Below, piece by piece: positions 61,875 through 64,000 of a stretch of DNA of 64,000 nucleotides. Below the pieces are notes generated by a model. The model did not search any database. It saw only the letters and a program-made list of their open reading frames with translations, and was not told the DNA's origin. The stretch's first letter is position 1. Each line of letters starts with the position of its first letter. The DNA is from Alistipes sp. CAG:435 (GTDB lineage: Bacteria; Bacteroidota; Bacteroidia; Bacteroidales; UBA932): NCBI GenBank assembly GCA_000433355.1, contig FR893177.1, positions 62,001 through 126,000 of the forward strand, given 5' to 3'. Position numbers and translations under genes: made by a program.

Positions 61875-63518
61875 CTATTTCTCTGGATATCCTTTAGGAA
61901 TGGCGAACGTCACTTTCAGCTTAGGCTTCTTGCCATCGGCCTTAGGCCCGCGCAGAACGGCCCGGTAATAACGATCCTTGTCCAACTCTGTGCTGGAAGT
62001 CGTTTTGGTGGCCGAAGAAAATGCGTATTGGGCCATTGTCTGATAGTTGTAGTAGTTGTTGTAGTATCCGTAACCACCATAGCCATAGCCACCGTAACCG
62101 TACCCATATCCACCATATCCATAACCGCCGTATAGTTGGTTCGCGTATGAAGCGTAAGCCATCTGCTGGTAGTAATTGGCCATTTCCTCAGCCTCCGCGT
62201 CAGTTGTGGTCGTCTTCTCGTACCACATGATCAGGAACCAGATGTCGTAGTTTGATAGCTTGCTGTCATCGGTCTTTTTCCGGATGATCTGCTGGACGTG
62301 ATGCGTGATGTCCGGAGCGTAGTTGCAAAGCGAACGGTTGACTTCACCCTGATTCTCGTCCGACGCGCTAGCGTCAGTCAGACCGGCGAACGTCACTGTC
62401 GTGTCCGTGCTGATCTTGATGGTAGGACTCAAGATCTTAGGATAACGGAACATGGTCGTGTAGTCGTCAGGGAAATCGAACGGCATCTCTATCGTGGCCT
62501 TGGAGATCAGGGTCGTGGCTGGATTTCCGCCTTTTTTGATGATCTCCTCGTTGACCAGGCGCTGGATCTCCGCCGCCGGAACAACCGGCTTGATTCCGCT
62601 TCCTCCCTCGATGTAGATCTTGTCCTCGGCCTTGCCGATAAGATGATCCGACTCGTGGCGGTCAACATTGAACACATATTGCGAAGGCACTGTCTTGGCA
62701 GAGATCAGCGAGTCCAGGTCCTGCATCTCGATCGGGCTGAAATAGAACATCAGGCTTGAGTCCCTTCTCTCCCCGTCGAACTCTCCGTTGAAATAGAGTA
62801 TCGCATAGTTGTCCGTCCTTGTGATGTAGGATGCGCCGGTGCTTTGCTTGATAAGCCTGAGGATGTCCATCTCGTACATGTCGAACCTTCCGCCGTTGCC
62901 GGTAGGGTCATCGGTGCAGAGGTATATTCCCGGGAATTTCTTCGCGTAGGTCTTCAGATCCTTCAGGTCATCCTGCGTCATGCTCAGATACTGCTTCCCG
63001 TAGTCTTCCGTGAACTCGAATGTCAGAGAATCCTGACCGTTGGCGACAGGAACACCTTTGGTGATCCTCTTGTCTCCATGCTTGACTTCGGCCCTGGAGA
63101 AATATTCATTGGTTCCCAGCGGCTCTGTGAGCGCATAGACGTTGACATTCTGGAGGATGTTCGCCTGACTTTCGTCAGCCATGGAGACAGAGTCCACGGC
63201 CGCCTTGAACTTGAACCTCTGGAAGACAGGATCCTTACCGAAATCCACTGAGTCCAGCACCGGAACCAGCGTCACCACGCTTCCTCTGCTGAAAAGTCCG
63301 AAAGTCTCGTCCCGGATGGCGCCGATGGTGATCCTTCTCGAAGAATAGGCCGTGAGGCTGTCGATGGATTTCATCCAAACCTCATCGAGGTCGAACTCGG
63401 CCGTGTGGAAGTCGTATTTCTGGTCGGTGGGAATAAAATCTCCGCCGAGGTTCTGATCCACCCCGACGCAAGACACAAGTCCCGCCAACAGGGCGACTAT
63501 TGCTGTAAGCTTTCTCAT
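61875..63518 (-). CDS. DUF4270 lipoprotein with Gly/Tyr-rich repeat
   Basis: This 547-residue lipoprotein (lipobox LAGLVSC, about residue 17) has the DUF4270 body: GVDQNLGGDFIPTDQKYDFHT, SRGSVVTLVPVLDSVDFG, EYFSRAEVKHG and RYYRAVLRGPKADGKKPKLKVTF at the end. Near residues 460-490 there is an unusual Gly-Gly-Tyr-Gly-Tyr low-complexity stretch (GGYGYGGYGYGYGG, followed by YYNNYYNYQ). The DUF4270 family is unassigned; members often follow a glycogen/starch synthase gene, as here, with no gap between the genes. Function is unknown. Confidence 0.85.
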   Translation of the reverse strand: MRKLTAIVALLAGLVSCVGVDQNLGGDFIPTDQKYDFHTAEFDLDEVWMKSIDSLTAYSSRRITIGAIRDETFGLFSRGSVVTLVPVLDSVDFGKDPVFQRFKFKAAVDSVSMADESQANILQNVNVYALTEPLGTNEYFSRAEVKHGDKRITKGVPVANGQDSLTFEFTEDYGKQYLSMTQDDLKDLKTYAKKFPGIYLCTDDPTGNGGRFDMYEMDILRLIKQSTGASYITRTDNYAILYFNGEFDGERRDSSLMFYFSPIEMQDLDSLISAKTVPSQYVFNVDRHESDHLIGKAEDKIYIEGGSGIKPVVPAAEIQRLVNEEIIKKGGNPATTLISKATIEMPFDFPDDYTTMFRYPKILSPTIKISTDTTVTFAGLTDASASDENQGEVNRSLCNYAPDITHHVQQIIRKKTDDSKLSNYDIWFLIMWYEKTTTTDAEAEEMANYYQQMAYASYANQLYGGYGYGGYGYGYGGYGYGGYGYYNNYYNYQTMAQYAFSSATKTTSSTELDKDRYYRAVLRGPKADGKKPKLKVTFAIPKGYPEK

Positions 63519-64000
63519 TTACTGCAACTGTTGATAAAAGTCATCGTATTCCTCGATGTAGCGTCCGCTGGCTATCGATTCCTCGTTGAAAGGAAGGGTC
63601 GGTATATTCCTGTCCTCGCAGAACTTGACCAATTCAGGATCAATCTCTTTGTCTCCGAATATTATACCGTCTGAATACATGGCGGCGGTTTCAGCAAGAT
63701 TTATGCCAGTGGCCATCTCCGGAAGCGGGACCTCCGCCGGCTTGATGCCGCCGAACAGCACGTTGTCCTTGAAGGAAGGAGAGAATGTCTCTCCGGCGAT
63801 CTCGCTGTAGAGGGATGTCACAATCCTGCTCCCGCTGAATATCGGATCTCCGTTGTAGGCCTTCTTGAGGTACAGCGGCACCAGATGCGAGATCCAGCCC
63901 TGGCAATGGATGATGTCCGGAGCCCAGCGCAGTTTCTTGACGGTCTCCAGCACGCCTCTGGCGAAGAAGATGGCTCTCTGGCCGTTGTCCTCGAAAAATT
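63519..64000 (-). CDS. glycogen/starch synthase-like protein, 5' part outside window
   Basis: The frame is open to the window edge, so this is the C-terminal end of a gene reading leftwards. About 160 codons are visible: RGVLETVKKLRWAPDIIHCQGWISHLVPLYL (GT5 N-terminal Rossmann region: segment APDIIHCQGWISH), KDNVLFGGIKPAE, and SDGIIFGDKEIDPEL. The gene ends before the UDP/ADP-glucose-binding C-terminal domain, so it encodes a short glycogen-synthase-like protein as is common in Bacteroidota beside DUF4270. A GTG at 63953 is in frame but not a start. Confidence 0.75.
   Translation of the reverse strand, partial: FFEDNGQRAIFFARGVLETVKKLRWAPDIIHCQGWISHLVPLYLKKAYNGDPIFSGSRIVTSLYSEIAGETFSPSFKDNVLFGGIKPAEVPLPEMATGINLAETAAMYSDGIIFGDKEIDPELVKFCEDRNIPTLPFNEESIASGRYIEEYDDFYQQLQ

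Overview
The window is a 64 kb chromosomal segment from a member of the Bacteroidales (phylum Bacteroidota). The evidence is the tuf-secE-nusG-rplKAJL-rpoBC cluster with its upstream Thr/Tyr/Gly/Thr tRNA cluster and tRNA-Trp, promoters of the Bacteroidota type (TTTG, 19-20 bases, TAnnTTTG), and phylum-restricted families: BACON and FISUMP domains, DUF4270, DUF4876/DUF6850, an NVEALA-like peptide, S46 peptidase, and the rSAM/lipoprotein pair. Base composition is mid-range (close to 50% GC by eye), with AT-richer islands near 4.5-6.0 kb and 13.3-15.3 kb. Genus cannot be fixed from the sequence; an uncultured gut lineage is plausible.

Layout. 0-2.4 kb: the end of a secreted protein and a GHL10 lipoprotein. 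2.5-13.3 kb: a purine/one-carbon cluster (purF, purM, purH, purD, folD). It is interrupted by a cassette with a DUF1016 PD-(D/E)XK nuclease and a small membrane protein between 196-bp direct repeats, and by a radical-SAM/SPASM enzyme with its partner lipoprotein. 13.4-16.4 kb: an AT-rich three-gene operon (NVEALA-like peptide, beta-propeller lipoprotein, CxxC thioredoxin-like lipoprotein) and a LacI regulator. 16.7-29.6 kb (minus): rpoC, rpoB, L7/L12, L10, L1, L11, nusG, secE, tRNA-Trp, tuf and four tRNAs. 29.7-38.2 kb: dxs, two tandem MFS transporters, dapF, a DUF4465 lipoprotein, a DUF975 membrane protein, and rpsP-rimM. 38.3-47.3 kb: tRNA-Leu, a frameshifted GH78 gene, an OmpA/TPR lipoprotein, and a sigma54 activator-lptE-TPR-secG operon followed by a short clpB. 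47.3-52.7 kb: S46 and C69 peptidases, an exported small protein and pheS. 52.8-60.3 kb: tRNA-Gly, a tandem hairpin array, then a four-gene minus operon (TonB receptor, DUF4876, DUF6850 barrel, BACON/FISUMP lipoprotein). 60.5-64 kb: a PnuC-type transporter, acpP, a DUF4270 lipoprotein and a glycogen/starch synthase-like gene cut by the window end.

Most genes are housekeeping (purine synthesis, translation/transcription, isoprenoid, lysine/peptidoglycan and lipid carriers) or envelope functions (LPS export, protein secretion, nutrient uptake, extracellular peptide and glycan degradation). The signals that ordinary annotation does not explain are: (i) a hexamer, GAATAT/ATATTC, about six-fold more frequent than base composition predicts, on both strands and in every frame; (ii) long intergenic hairpins with unrelated arms but the same GGTAACGTGC loop; (iii) two genes whose signal peptide is out of frame because of a local repeat (an A8 tract, and a 43-bp tandem duplication), which look like reversible switches or recent mutations; (iv) a direct-repeat-flanked nuclease cassette; and (v) several intergenic tandem or inverted repeats.
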